A stretch of 64,000 nucleotides of DNA from Eubacteriales bacterium (GCA_030524455.1 JAUNGT010000001.1:310001-374000), one strand, 5' to 3'; counted from the stretch's first letter, positions 34,385-43,206 are shown. The notes: generated by a model from the sequence alone, not told the origin. Translations and numbers: made by a program.

Positions 34385-36529
34385 ATGGGAAAAAAGTTAT
34401 TTATTGCGGAGAAACCGAGCGTGGCCCAGGAGTTCGCCAGGGCGCTCAAGTACAATATGAGCCGGCGGGACGGATACCTGGAATCGGAGGAAGCCGTGGT
34501 GACCTGGTGCGTGGGGCATCTGGTCACCATGAGCTATCCGGAGGTTTACGATATCCGGTATAAGCGCTGGTCCGAGGAGACGCTGCCCTTCATCCCGGAA
34601 ACCTTCAGGTATGAGGTGATCCCCGGTGTGAAAAAGCAGTTTGATATCGTAAGCTCCCTGCTGAACCGCCCGGATGTGGACACGATTTATGTCTGCACCG
34701 ACTCCGGGCGGGAGGGGGAGTATATTTACCGGCTGGTGGAGCAGCAGGCCGGCGTGACGGGGAAGACCCGTAAGCGGGTCTGGATCGATTCCCAGACGGA
34801 AGAGGAGATTCTGCGCGGCGTGCGGGAAGCCAAGGATCTGTCGGCCTATGACAGCCTTTCCGACGCCGCTTATCTGCGTGCCAAGGAAGACTATCTGATG
34901 GGCATCAACTTTTCCCGGGCGCTGACCCTAAAGTACGGCAACAACGTAAAAAATTATCTGCGCCGGGACCGGGCCGTGATCTCCGTGGGCCGGGTGATGA
35001 CCTGCGTGCTGGGCATGGTGGTCAACCGGGAAAGGGAGATCCGTTCCTTTGTCAAAACCCCATTTTACCGGGTGACGGGGAACTTCGGCATTCCCATGCA
35101 GGATGGAAAAAACAGGCCCTTTGAGGGAGAATGGCGGGCCGTCGAGGGCAGCGCCTACTTTGCGTCGCCGCTTTTGTATAAGGACAACGGCTTTCAGGAA
35201 AAAAAGTCCGCGCAGCAGCTGATGGAGCGGCTGGGCGCAGTTTTGCCCGAGGGAAGGCCGGGAGAGGGCTTTGAGGGCGCTTTTCTGGAAAAGTGCGAGA
35301 AGAAAAAGGAGCAGAAAAACCCGCCCCTTCTATACAACCTGGCGGAGCTGCAAAACGACTGCTCCCGGATGTTCAAGCTCAGTCCGGACGAGACGCTGCG
35401 GATCGCCCAGGAGCTCTACGAAAAAAAGCTGACCACCTACCCCCGGACGGACGCCCGCGTGCTTTCCTCTGCGGTGGCCAAGGAAATCCGGAAAAATATC
35501 GGCGGCTTAAAGGGCTTTGCCCCGGTGGCGCCCTTTGCCGCGCAGATTCTGGAGGAGGGGAGCTTCCGGGGACTGGCAAAGACCCGCTATGTCAACGACA
35601 AGCAGATCACGGATCACTATGCCATCATTCCGACGGGCCAGGGTCTGTCCGCCCTGCGCAGCCTTTCCCCGGCGGCGGGAAAGGTCTACGAGGTGGTGGC
35701 GCGGCGCTTTTTGAGCATTTTTTATCCGCCTGCGGTCTATCAGAAGGTGGCGCTGACCGTACTGGTCAAATCCCGGGCGCTGCCCCGGGGAGAACGGTTT
35801 TTCGCCTCCTTTAAGGTGCTGACCCAGGAGGGCTACCTGGCGGTGAGCCGCCCCTCCTTCCAGCGCCAAAAGGAGGAGGACAGGGCAGGAAGCGGGAGCG
35901 GCGAGGAGGAGGAAAACCGGTGCGACGAAGCCTTTCTCCAGGTGCTCCACGGCCTGAAAAAGGGCGCCTCTCTTCCGCTGGAAAGCCTGGCGATCCGGGA
36001 GGGAGAGACCTCTCCGCCCAAGCGCTACAATTCGGGAACGCTGATTCTGACGATGGAGAACGCGGGACAGTTTATCGAGGACGAGGAGCTGCGGGCCCAG
36101 ATCAAGGGAAGCGGCATCGGCACCTCCGCCACCCGGGCGGAGATTTTAAAAAAGCTTGTGACGATCGAATATCTGGCGCTGAACAAAAAAACCCAGATCA
36201 TCACGCCGACCCTGATGGGAGAGATGATCTACGACGTGGTTTCGGATTCCATCCGGCCCCTGTTAAACCCGGCGCTGACGGCCAGCTGGGAGAAGGGGCT
36301 GACCGGGGTGGCGGAGGGAACCATCTCCCCGGAGGAATACATGGGGAAGCTGGACGATTTTGTGCGGCGGCGCACCAATATCGTAAAGACGCTGCACAAC
36401 CAGTCCGTGCTGTACCGCCAGTTCGACGCGGTATCCGGTTTTTACCGAAAAAAGGAAACGCCGGCCAAAAGCCGGAGCAAGAAGGAGGAGACAGAGCATG
36501 GAAGCAATGAAAATAAGCAGCCTGTATAG
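34385..36529 (+). CDS. topB: Type IA DNA topoisomerase (topoisomerase III, TopB-like)
   Basis: Relaxes negative supercoils and decatenates DNA. 714 aa: Toprim domain with KLFIAEKPSVAQ and the acidic DSGREGEY (D-x-G-like metal site), then the cleavage/ligation fold with Tyr352 in TTYPRTDARVL, and later GSGIGTSATRAEI. No C-terminal zinc fingers. Begins 6 nt after asd. The 3' end overlaps the next gene by 32 nt. Confidence 0.95.
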   Translation: MGKKLFIAEKPSVAQEFARALKYNMSRRDGYLESEEAVVTWCVGHLVTMSYPEVYDIRYKRWSEETLPFIPETFRYEVIPGVKKQFDIVSSLLNRPDVDTIYVCTDSGREGEYIYRLVEQQAGVTGKTRKRVWIDSQTEEEILRGVREAKDLSAYDSLSDAAYLRAKEDYLMGINFSRALTLKYGNNVKNYLRRDRAVISVGRVMTCVLGMVVNREREIRSFVKTPFYRVTGNFGIPMQDGKNRPFEGEWRAVEGSAYFASPLLYKDNGFQEKKSAQQLMERLGAVLPEGRPGEGFEGAFLEKCEKKKEQKNPPLLYNLAELQNDCSRMFKLSPDETLRIAQELYEKKLTTYPRTDARVLSSAVAKEIRKNIGGLKGFAPVAPFAAQILEEGSFRGLAKTRYVNDKQITDHYAIIPTGQGLSALRSLSPAAGKVYEVVARRFLSIFYPPAVYQKVALTVLVKSRALPRGERFFASFKVLTQEGYLAVSRPSFQRQKEEDRAGSGSGEEEENRCDEAFLQVLHGLKKGASLPLESLAIREGETSPPKRYNSGTLILTMENAGQFIEDEELRAQIKGSGIGTSATRAEILKKLVTIEYLALNKKTQIITPTLMGEMIYDVVSDSIRPLLNPALTASWEKGLTGVAEGTISPEEYMGKLDDFVRRRTNIVKTLHNQSVLYRQFDAVSGFYRKKETPAKSRSKKEETEHGSNENKQPV

Positions 36530-37163
36530 CCTGGAGGAGACGGTGGCGGCTCCTTATCTGGAGAAGTTTACCTATCCCTGGGAGGCGCTGGCCGGGATCC
36601 GGGAGTTTATCGTGGCGCTCGGCGAAAGCCTGCCGGAGGACCGCTTTGAAAAAAGGGGAGAAGACGTCTGGGTGGCAAAGAGCGCCAAGGTAGCCCCCAC
36701 CGCCTGCTTAAACGGCCCCTGCATCGTGGACGAGGAGGCGGAGGTGCGCCACTGCGCTTTTGTGCGGGGCAGCGCCATCATCGGAAAGGGCGCGGTGGTC
36801 GGCAATTCCACCGAGCTAAAGAACGTGATCCTGTTTAATAAGGTGCAGGTGCCCCACTATAACTATGTGGGCGACAGCATCCTGGGCTACCGGGCGCATA
36901 TGGGAGCGGGCTCCATCACCTCCAACGTAAAGAGCGACAAGACGCTGGTGGTGGTAAAGGGCGGCGGGGAGGAGATCGAAACCGGCCTCAAAAAATTCGG
37001 CGCCATGCTCGGCGACTGCGTGGAGGTAGGATGCAACAGCGTCTTAAATCCCGGCACCGTGATCGGCAAAAACACGAACATCTACCCGCTTTCCCGCGTG
37101 AGAGGCTATGTCCCCGCCGGCAGCATCTATAAGGATAAGGGTGAGGTTGTAAGCAAGCGGTGA
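36498..37163 (+). CDS. Left-handed beta-helix (hexapeptide-repeat) protein, nucleotidyltransferase-associated type
   Basis: 221 aa. From about residue 60 the chain shows hexapeptide repeats (VAKSAKVAPTACLNGPCIVDEEAEV quoted in part, then IIGKGAVVGNSTELKNVIL and MGAGSITSNVKSDK), as in the C-terminal domain of GlmU-like proteins; no nucleotidyltransferase domain precedes it. Such proteins are often labelled UDP-GlcNAc pyrophosphorylase-related or acyltransferase; the activity is not known. ATG 36498 with GGAGGAGACAGAGC lies inside topB. Confidence 0.8.
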   Translation: MEAMKISSLYSLEETVAAPYLEKFTYPWEALAGIREFIVALGESLPEDRFEKRGEDVWVAKSAKVAPTACLNGPCIVDEEAEVRHCAFVRGSAIIGKGAVVGNSTELKNVILFNKVQVPHYNYVGDSILGYRAHMGAGSITSNVKSDKTLVVVKGGGEEIETGLKKFGAMLGDCVEVGCNSVLNPGTVIGKNTNIYPLSRVRGYVPAGSIYKDKGEVVSKR

Positions 37164-37194
37164 GCAAGCGCAGGCGCTGAGAAAAAATTTTGTC

Positions 37195-37255
37195 TTGACG
37201 GATATGCGGCCGCGGTGTATCATTGTCTCAATGAATTAACGCTTGCACGCGTTAA
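37195..37255 (+). promoter_or_regulatory. Promoter and candidate operator of the TrpX-type transporter operon
   Basis: TTGACG (37195-37200), 17-nt spacer, TATCAT (37218-37223). Just past the expected start point is the inverted repeat TTAACGC-N6-GCGTTAA (37236-37255), a plausible repressor site. The regulator is unknown. Confidence 0.65.
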
Positions 37256-37284
37256 AGCGTTGCAGAGCGAGAGGAGGAGACATT

Positions 37285-38364
37285 ATGAAAAAGTTGGCGG
37301 CAATTTCTCTGTGTCTGGCGATGACGGCGGCTTCCCTGGCGGGCTGCGGCGCTTCGACGGATGCTTCCACACAGGCGGCGCCGGAGAGCGCGGCGGCAGA
37401 CACATCCGCGCAGGCGGCAACGGAGAGCGCAGAAACCGGGGCGGCAGAGAGCGAGGCAGCGCAGGCGACGGGCGCAGCGGACGGCAGGGTGTACAATATC
37501 GGCATCTGCCAGCTGGTGCAGCATGAGGCGCTTGACGCGGCGACCCAGGGCTTTCAGGACGCCCTGACCGAGCTTTTGGGCGAGGGCAACGTGACCTTTG
37601 ATTTACAGAACGCTTCCGGTGATCCCGCGACCTGCGCGACGATTGTGAATCAGTTCGTTTCGTCGGATGTGGATCTGATCCTGGCAAACGCGACAGCTTC
37701 CCTTCAGGCTGCTGCGGCGGCGACCAGCGAGATCCCGATCCTGGGAACCTCCATCACGGATTATGCGACGGCGCTCGATATCAGCGACTGGAACGGCGTG
37801 ACCGGCAAAAATATTTCCGGCACCTCGGATCTGGCTCCCCTGGATCAGCAGGCGGCGATGCTGAACGAGCTGTTCCCGGATGCGAAGACCGTGGGGATCC
37901 TGTACTGCTCCGCGGAAGCCAATTCCGCTTATCAGTCCAACGTTATTCAGGAGTCCCTGACCGGTTACGGCTATACCTGTGAGGAGTACACCTTCGCGGA
38001 TTCCAATGATCTTGCCTCCGTGGTAAACAGTGCGGTGGCTTCCTGCGACGTGATTTATATCCCCACAGACAACACGGCGGCCTCCAATACGGAGATTATC
38101 CAGAATATCTGCCAGCCGGCGGGCATTCCGGTAATCGCGGGCGAGGAAGGCATCTGCAAGGGCTGCGGCGTGGCGACGCTGTCCATCAGCTACTATGATA
38201 TCGGCTACAAGGCGGGCGAAATGGCCTACGATATCCTGGTAAACGGCGCGGATATCACCTCCATGGCGATTGAGACGGCTCCCAACGTGACCAAGAAATA
38301 TAACGCGGCCAACTGCGAAGCGCTCGGCATTACGGTGCCCGACGATTATGTGGCAATCGAGTGA
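37285..38364 (+). CDS. ABC transporter substrate-binding lipoprotein, TrpX-like (ABC_sub_bind family)
   Basis: 359 aa. Lipobox SLAGCG at the end of the signal peptide, Ala/Ser/Glu-rich linker to about residue 70, then the periplasmic-binding fold of the family seen in TrpX: IGICQLVQHEALDAATQGF, and later VGILYCSAEANS, ASCDVIYIPTDN and GVATLSISYYDIGYKAGEMA. Homologs bind aromatic amino acids or other small ligands; specificity not determined. ATG 37285 after GAGGAGGAGA. Confidence 0.88.
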   Translation: MKKLAAISLCLAMTAASLAGCGASTDASTQAAPESAAADTSAQAATESAETGAAESEAAQATGAADGRVYNIGICQLVQHEALDAATQGFQDALTELLGEGNVTFDLQNASGDPATCATIVNQFVSSDVDLILANATASLQAAAAATSEIPILGTSITDYATALDISDWNGVTGKNISGTSDLAPLDQQAAMLNELFPDAKTVGILYCSAEANSAYQSNVIQESLTGYGYTCEEYTFADSNDLASVVNSAVASCDVIYIPTDNTAASNTEIIQNICQPAGIPVIAGEEGICKGCGVATLSISYYDIGYKAGEMAYDILVNGADITSMAIETAPNVTKKYNAANCEALGITVPDDYVAIE

Positions 38365-38406
38365 GCCTGCAGCTGACCGGAAAAGAAATCTGACATAGAA
38401 CCGGAG

Positions 38407-38455
38407 ATGGAGAGACTGCATACCGCAGACACAGAGCGATATGCAGCCTCTCCAT
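38407..38455 (+). terminator. Intercistronic hairpin after the binding-protein gene
   Basis: ATGGAGAG/CTCTCCAT and inner CTGCATA/TATGCAG form a 15-bp stem with one mismatch. No T-run follows, so it probably protects the upstream mRNA and lowers, not stops, downstream expression. Confidence 0.6.
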
Positions 38456-38497
38456 ATGGCGTTTTGAAGTCCGGAAAAAACAACGGAGGATGGATTG

Positions 38498-39427
38498 GTG
38501 AATATTCTGACACTGTTCAACGCACTGCCGGGAGCCTGCGCCCAGGGACTGATCTGGGGCATTATGGCGATCGGCGTGTATATTACCTACACAATTCTGG
38601 ATCTGGCGGACCTGACGGTGGACGGCACCATGTGCACCGGCGGCGCGGTCTGTATCGTGATGATGTCCACCGGGCATTCCGTGGGCGTGTCGCTTCTGTG
38701 CGCTTTTCTGGCGGGAATGCTGGCGGGACTGGTGACGGGCGTGTTCCACACGGCCATGGGAATCCCGGCGATCCTGGCGGGGATTCTGACCCAGCTGGGG
38801 CTCTATTCCGTCAACCTGCGCATTATGGGAAATAAGTCCAATATGGCGATCAGCGCGGACAAGTATGACCTGCTTGTTTCCCTGCGCTATATCAAGAACG
38901 TGGCATTTTATAAAAATACGCTGTTTGTGGTGGCGGTGGTTACCGTGATCCTGATCGCGGTTTTGTACTGGTTTTTCGGAACGGAGCTGGGCTGCTCCAT
39001 TCGTGCCACGGGCTCCAATCCGAACATGTCCCGCGCGCAGGGCATCAACACGGATTTTACAAAAATACTGGGACTGATGATTTCCAACGGAATCGTGGCC
39101 TTTTCCAGCGGGCTTTTGGTCCAGTACCAGGGCTTTGCGGACATTAATACGGGACGGGGAGCCATCGTCATCGGCCTGGCGGCGGTGATTATCGGCGAGG
39201 TGGTATTCGGCAGGATCAGCCGCAACTTTGCCTTTCATCTGCTCACCGTATCCTTCGGGGCGATTATTTATTACGCGGTCATGCAGGTGGTGCTGTGGCT
39301 GGGCTTAAATCCCAACGATCTGAAACTGCTCTCCGCCCTGGTGGTGGCGGTGTTCCTGGCCCTGCCCTATATGAAGCGGAAATATTTTTCCAGGCCTGTA
39401 AAAAAAGGAGGTGCCGGACGTGCTTGA
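38498..39427 (+). CDS. ABC transporter permease, TrpY-like (BPD_transp_2 family)
   Basis: 309 aa, eight or more hydrophobic segments. GLIWGIMAIGVYITYTILDLADLTVDG and the loop STRATGSNPNMSRAQGI-like region (RATGSNPNMSRAQGINTD) mark this permease family. GTG 38498 has GGAGG 8 nt upstream; TTG 38495 is a possible alternative. The 3' end overlaps the ATPase gene by 8 nt. Confidence 0.88.
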   Translation: MNILTLFNALPGACAQGLIWGIMAIGVYITYTILDLADLTVDGTMCTGGAVCIVMMSTGHSVGVSLLCAFLAGMLAGLVTGVFHTAMGIPAILAGILTQLGLYSVNLRIMGNKSNMAISADKYDLLVSLRYIKNVAFYKNTLFVVAVVTVILIAVLYWFFGTELGCSIRATGSNPNMSRAQGINTDFTKILGLMISNGIVAFSSGLLVQYQGFADINTGRGAIVIGLAAVIIGEVVFGRISRNFAFHLLTVSFGAIIYYAVMQVVLWLGLNPNDLKLLSALVVAVFLALPYMKRKYFSRPVKKGGAGRA

Positions 39428-40214
39428 TATCAAATCCATCAGCAAAACCTTCAACGCAGGGACGGTGAATGAAAAGACTGCCTTAAACGGCCTTTCCCTG
39501 CATCTGGACGAGGGGGATTTCGTGACTGTAATCGGCGGCAACGGCGCGGGCAAATCCACCATGCTGAACGCGGTGGCCGGCGTATGGCCCGTGGACGAGG
39601 GCGTGATTGAGATCGGCGGCGTCAATGTGACCCGCCTGCCGGAGCATAAGCGCGCCAAATATCTGGGCCGGGTGTTCCAGGATCCCATGACGGGTACGGC
39701 GGCCAATATGCAGATCGAGGAGAATATGGCGCTGGCAGCCCGGCGGGGGCAGTTTCGCGGCTTAAAACCCGGAATCACCAGGAAGGAGAGGGAGTTTTAT
39801 AAGGAAAAGCTCGCCGAGCTGGGACTTGGCCTGGAGAGCCGTATGACCTCCAAGGTGGGACTTTTGTCCGGCGGACAGCGCCAGGCGCTGACCCTTTTGA
39901 TGGCGTCCCTGAAAAAACCGAAGCTCCTTTTGCTGGACGAGCATACGGCGGCCCTGGATCCCAAGACGGCGGCCAAGGTGCTGGAGGCCACCGACCGGAT
40001 CGTCGGCCAGGACAGCCTGACCACTCTGATGATCACCCATAATATGAAGGATGCCATCGCCCACGGAAACCGTCTGGTGATGATGTACGAGGGACGAATC
40101 ATCTACGACGTGGCGGGCGAGGAGAAGAAAAAGCTGCATGTGTCCGATCTTTTGGAGAAGTTTGAGCAGGTCAGCGGCGGGAAGTTTGCGAACGACCGGA
40201 TGATGCTCGCGTAG
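39420..40214 (+). CDS. ABC transporter ATP-binding protein, TrpZ-like
   Basis: 264 aa. Walker A GGNGAGKST, Q-loop RVFQDPMTGTAA, signature LSGGQRQA, Walker B LLLLDEHTAALD (His instead of Pro after Glu), H-loop ITHNMKDA. GTG 39420 is preferred: GGAGG is 8 nt upstream, whereas GTG 39411 overlaps the ribosome site. Confidence 0.9.
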   Translation: MLDIKSISKTFNAGTVNEKTALNGLSLHLDEGDFVTVIGGNGAGKSTMLNAVAGVWPVDEGVIEIGGVNVTRLPEHKRAKYLGRVFQDPMTGTAANMQIEENMALAARRGQFRGLKPGITRKEREFYKEKLAELGLGLESRMTSKVGLLSGGQRQALTLLMASLKKPKLLLLDEHTAALDPKTAAKVLEATDRIVGQDSLTTLMITHNMKDAIAHGNRLVMMYEGRIIYDVAGEEKKKLHVSDLLEKFEQVSGGKFANDRMMLA

Positions 40215-40307
40215 GGTACGCGCAGGCGCATGGGCGTTTTGAAAAAAATACTGGATTTTTAGCGAAAAATGTGAGAAAATAGCATCAGCGTGCAGCTGGT
40301 GCTTTTT

Positions 40308-40444
40308 TGCGCGATATGCCCTGCAAGCGGCTGCCGTGCTTGCACAGGCAGCCATTTGCAGGGCAACGGACAGCGAACAGCTTTGCTGCGAGCTGGCCGC
40401 GGTATCGCGGCGGATAGGGGAAGAAAATCTTTCCCTATCCGCGC
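40308..40444 (+). repeat. Structured intergenic repeat R1, copy B
   Basis: Near-identical to copy A (3036-3168) over its whole length, including the four hairpins and the last stem CGGATAGGGG...CCCTATCCG. It occupies most of the 286-nt gap between the ABC ATPase and the NifU-like gene; the remaining 90 nt upstream show nothing recognisable. Confidence 0.85.
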
Positions 40445-40500
40445 CTTTTTGGCGTGCCCGCTGCCGAAATTTTTCACACACAAGATGAAAGGAGATACAC

Positions 40501-41193
40501 ATGATTTATTCACACGAAGTTGAACAGATGTGTCCGGTAGCACAGGGCGTTAACCATGGCTGTGCTCCCATCCCGGAAGAAGCAAATTGGGTAAAAGCCA
40601 AAGAGATCAAGGACATATCCGGTCTGACTCACGGTGTTGGCTGGTGTGCGCCTCAGCAGGGCGCCTGTAAGCTGACGCTGAACGTTAAGGAAGGCGTAGT
40701 GCAGGAAGCGTTGGTTGAGACTATCGGATGTTCCGGTATGACCCACTCCGCAGCGATGGCTGCTGAGATTCTGCCCGGCAGAACCATTCTGGAGGCGTTG
40801 AACACCGACCTTGTCTGTGATGCAATCAACACGGCCATGAGAGAGCTGTTCTTACAGATCGTTTACGGCCGTACCCAGTCCGCTTTCTCTGAGGACGGTC
40901 TTCCGATCGGCGCAGGCCTGGAGGATCTGGGCAAGGGTCTCAGAAGCCAGGTTGGCACGATGTACGGCACCTTAAAGAAGGGCCCCCGTTACCTCGAGAT
41001 GGCCGAAGGCTATGTAACCGGTATCGCTCTGGATGCAGAGGATCAGATCATCGGCTACAAGTTCGTCAACTTCGGCAAGATGACAGACTTCATGAAGAAG
41101 GGCGACGATGCCCAGACGGCATATGAGAAGGCTTCCGGCCAGTACGGACGCGTGGATGACGCCGTAAGGATCATCGATCCCAGACAGGAATAA
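40501..41193 (+). CDS. NifU/IscU N-terminal-like Fe-S scaffold homolog, partner of GGGtGRT protein
   Basis: 230 aa. The central part ETIGCSGMTHSAAMAAEILPGRT with EAL after it resembles the IscU/NifU_N core (GCGxxxAxxSxxxxxxxGKTxxEAL). Cysteines at 11, 21, 49, 56, 77 and 106 could ligate a cluster; 77 and 106 correspond best to IscU positions. AAAGGAG precedes ATG 40501. The pairing with a GGGtGRT gene 18 nt downstream is conserved in anaerobes as far as I know. Codon choice is narrower than in its neighbours, suggesting high expression. Confidence 0.75.
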   Translation: MIYSHEVEQMCPVAQGVNHGCAPIPEEANWVKAKEIKDISGLTHGVGWCAPQQGACKLTLNVKEGVVQEALVETIGCSGMTHSAAMAAEILPGRTILEALNTDLVCDAINTAMRELFLQIVYGRTQSAFSEDGLPIGAGLEDLGKGLRSQVGTMYGTLKKGPRYLEMAEGYVTGIALDAEDQIIGYKFVNFGKMTDFMKKGDDAQTAYEKASGQYGRVDDAVRIIDPRQE

Positions 41194-41211
41194 AAGGAGG
41201 AGGTAACGAAC

Positions 41212-42222
41212 ATGGCATTATTTGAGTCTTATGAAAGAAGAATCGACAAGATCAACGCTGTTTTGAATAGCTATGGGATTGCTTCCATCGAAGAAGCTGA
41301 GAAAATCACCAAGGATGCCGGCCTGGACGTTTACAATCAGGTAAAGAAGATCCAGCCCATCTGTTTTGAGAACGCATGCTGGGCCTACACGGTGGGCGCA
41401 GCCATCGCGATCAAGAAGGGCTGCCGCAGAGCTGCTGACGCAGCAGCTGCCATCGGCGAGGGCCTGCAGGCTTTCTGTATCCCCGGCTCCGTTGCCGATC
41501 AGCGTAAGGTAGGCCTTGGCCACGGCAACCTGGGCAAGATGCTGCTGGAGGAGGAGACCGACTGTTTCTGCTTCCTGGCAGGACATGAGTCCTTTGCGGC
41601 TGCAGAGGGCGCAATCGGTATCGCAGAGAAGGCGAACAAGGTTCGTAAGAAACCCCTTCGCGTTATCTTAAACGGCCTGGGCAAGGACGCTGCACAGATC
41701 ATTTCCAGAATCAACGGCTTTACCTATGTGGAGACCGAGATGGACTACCACACCGGCGAACTCAAGGAAGTGTTCCGCAAGTCCTATTCCACCGGCCTTC
41801 GCTCCAAGGTAAACTGCTACGGCGCAAACGACGTAACCGAGGGCGTTGCGATCATGTGGAAGGAAGGCGTTGACGTTTCCATCACCGGGAACTCCACCAA
41901 CCCGACCAGATTCCAGCATCCCGTTGCAGGCACCTACAAGAAGGAGTGCGTGGAGAAGGGCAAGAAGTACTTCTCCGTTGCATCCGGCGGCGGCACCGGC
42001 CGTACCCTGCATCCCGACAACATGGCTGCAGGCCCCGCTTCCTATGGCTTCACCGACACCCTGGGCCGTATGCACTCCGACGCGCAGTTCGCAGGATCCT
42101 CCTCCGTACCCGCGCACGTTGAGATGATGGGCCTGATCGGCATGGGCAATAACCCGATGGTAGGCGCTACCGTCGCAGTGGCTGTGTCCGTGGAAGAGGC
42201 CGCAAACGCTGGGAAATTCTGA
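41212..42222 (+). CDS. GGGtGRT protein
   Basis: 336 aa, soluble. It carries the name-giving motif GGGTGRT at 259-265 (SVASGGGTGRTLHPDN), with GLGHGNLGKMLLEEETDCFCFLAGHESFAAAEGA and VILNGLGKDAAQIISR as further conserved blocks (quoted in part). Biochemical role unknown; linkage to an IscU-like scaffold suggests Fe-S or redox chemistry. AAAGGAGGAGG precedes ATG 41212. A strong terminator ends the two-gene unit. Restricted codon use suggests an abundant protein. Confidence 0.85.
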   Translation: MALFESYERRIDKINAVLNSYGIASIEEAEKITKDAGLDVYNQVKKIQPICFENACWAYTVGAAIAIKKGCRRAADAAAAIGEGLQAFCIPGSVADQRKVGLGHGNLGKMLLEEETDCFCFLAGHESFAAAEGAIGIAEKANKVRKKPLRVILNGLGKDAAQIISRINGFTYVETEMDYHTGELKEVFRKSYSTGLRSKVNCYGANDVTEGVAIMWKEGVDVSITGNSTNPTRFQHPVAGTYKKECVEKGKKYFSVASGGGTGRTLHPDNMAAGPASYGFTDTLGRMHSDAQFAGSSSVPAHVEMMGLIGMGNNPMVGATVAVAVSVEEAANAGKF

Positions 42223-42264
42223 GTTCTATAGTATTTTAAAGCAATAAAGGATTGTACAAAAGCG

Positions 42265-42303
42265 AAGGAGATATTCTGTGACGTTGGAATATCTCCTTTT
42301 TCA
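42265..42303 (+). terminator. Terminator of the NifU-like/GGGtGRT unit
   Basis: AAGGAGATATTC (42265-42276) and GAATATCTCCTT (42287-42298) are fully complementary; a T-run follows. Confidence 0.9.
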
Positions 42304-42382
42304 TTCTTGATTATTTACATTTTTTTCGGTAATATTCTCTTTGAAGCTATGGGAAGTTCAGGAAGGGAGCCGCTTTGTTGAG

Positions 42383-43009
42383 ATGATAGTATATAAAAAT
42401 AATGGAGTGGAATTAAAATTTCAAACAAATGATAAAGTATTTTCGCCAAAAGCAATTGATGCCGGAACGATCAGTATGTTATCTAAAGTGAATTTTGCAC
42501 CTACAGATAAGGTGCTTGATTTAGGATGCGGCTATGGGTTCGTTGGCATTTATGCGGGACAATTTATCAGCCCATCGAGAATAACAATGAGTGATATTTC
42601 TGAGGATGCACTGGAGCTTGCGAAAGAAAATATTGCTCTGAATCATGTGAATGGGATTAAAGTCGTAAAAAGTAACGGATTGGATCATATTGAGGATTCC
42701 GGATTTACTTTGATTTTGGCGAACCCTCCATATCATGAAGATTTTTCCGTACCGAAAAACTATATCGAAAAAGGGTATAAGAAGTTGACGGTAGGGGGGG
42801 CAATGTATCTCGTCACGAAAAGAAAAGAATGGTATAAAAAGAAATTAATAGCAGTTTTTGGCGGTACGAAAATTTATGAAGTGAACGGATATTATGTATT
42901 TATGGCTGAAAAAAAAGAATACAGGAAACAGACGGATAAGAAAAACGAAAATCATTTATCAAAAAAATTAGCAAGGAAAAAATCGCGGAATCGAAAGGAG
43001 GACGTGTAG
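42383..43009 (+). CDS. SAM-dependent methyltransferase with NPPY motif (RsmC/TrmN6-like)
   Basis: 208 aa. Motif I VLDLGCGYGFVGIYAG and the N-methylation motif ILANPPYHEDF place it with small RNA (or DNA) N-methyltransferases. The core ends near residue 172 (YYVFMAE); a very basic tail follows whose last eight residues (SRNRKEDV) are read from a repeat also found inside rpn. The region is AT-rich against its neighbours. ATG 42383 is the best start, though GGAAGGGAG is 13 nt upstream; TTG 42341 lacks a ribosome site. Confidence 0.8.
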   Translation: MIVYKNNGVELKFQTNDKVFSPKAIDAGTISMLSKVNFAPTDKVLDLGCGYGFVGIYAGQFISPSRITMSDISEDALELAKENIALNHVNGIKVVKSNGLDHIEDSGFTLILANPPYHEDFSVPKNYIEKGYKKLTVGGAMYLVTKRKEWYKKKLIAVFGGTKIYEVNGYYVFMAEKKEYRKQTDKKNENHLSKKLARKKSRNRKEDV

Positions 43010-43187
43010 ATATGTGCAAAGGCTGGGATGATTATGCAGAAGATCGTGTAAAATCAAGCGCCAGAGATACTGTTGTCAGGATGATACGAAAAGGCTTGCC
43101 TGTGGAGGTAGCGATCGATACAGTAACCGGCTTGTCCAAGGAGGAGATTCGGGAGATTTACGAGCAGGAATTGTTGGTAAAATAATT
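42985..43187 (+). repeat. Direct repeat, first copy (3' end of an rpn gene)
   Basis: About 203 bp, matching 44054-44256 inside rpn. The first 120 nt are almost identical; a block of substitutions lies at about 43094-43116. It contains the methyltransferase stop, a Shine-Dalgarno and the 57-codon frame. Confidence 0.9.
43012..43185 (+). CDS. Free-standing 57-aa homolog of the Rpn C-terminal domain (RpnS-like candidate antitoxin)
   Basis: 57 residues beginning MCKGWDDYAEDRVKSSARD and ending EIYEQELLVK; 50 of 57 are identical to residues 255-311 of the Rpn nuclease encoded 134 bp downstream. Five of the seven changes fall in a six-residue window (29-34: LPVEVA here, AQLEFI in Rpn). AAAGGAGG (42994-43001) lies 10 nt before ATG 43012. 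In E. coli the equivalent C-terminal fragment, made from an internal start, inhibits full-length Rpn; by analogy this could be a separate inhibitor. A terminator follows. It could also be a decayed rpn remnant. Confidence 0.7.
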   Translation: MCKGWDDYAEDRVKSSARDTVVRMIRKGLPVEVAIDTVTGLSKEEIREIYEQELLVK

Positions 43188-43206
43188 CTGACAGAATGGA
43201 AAGAGG

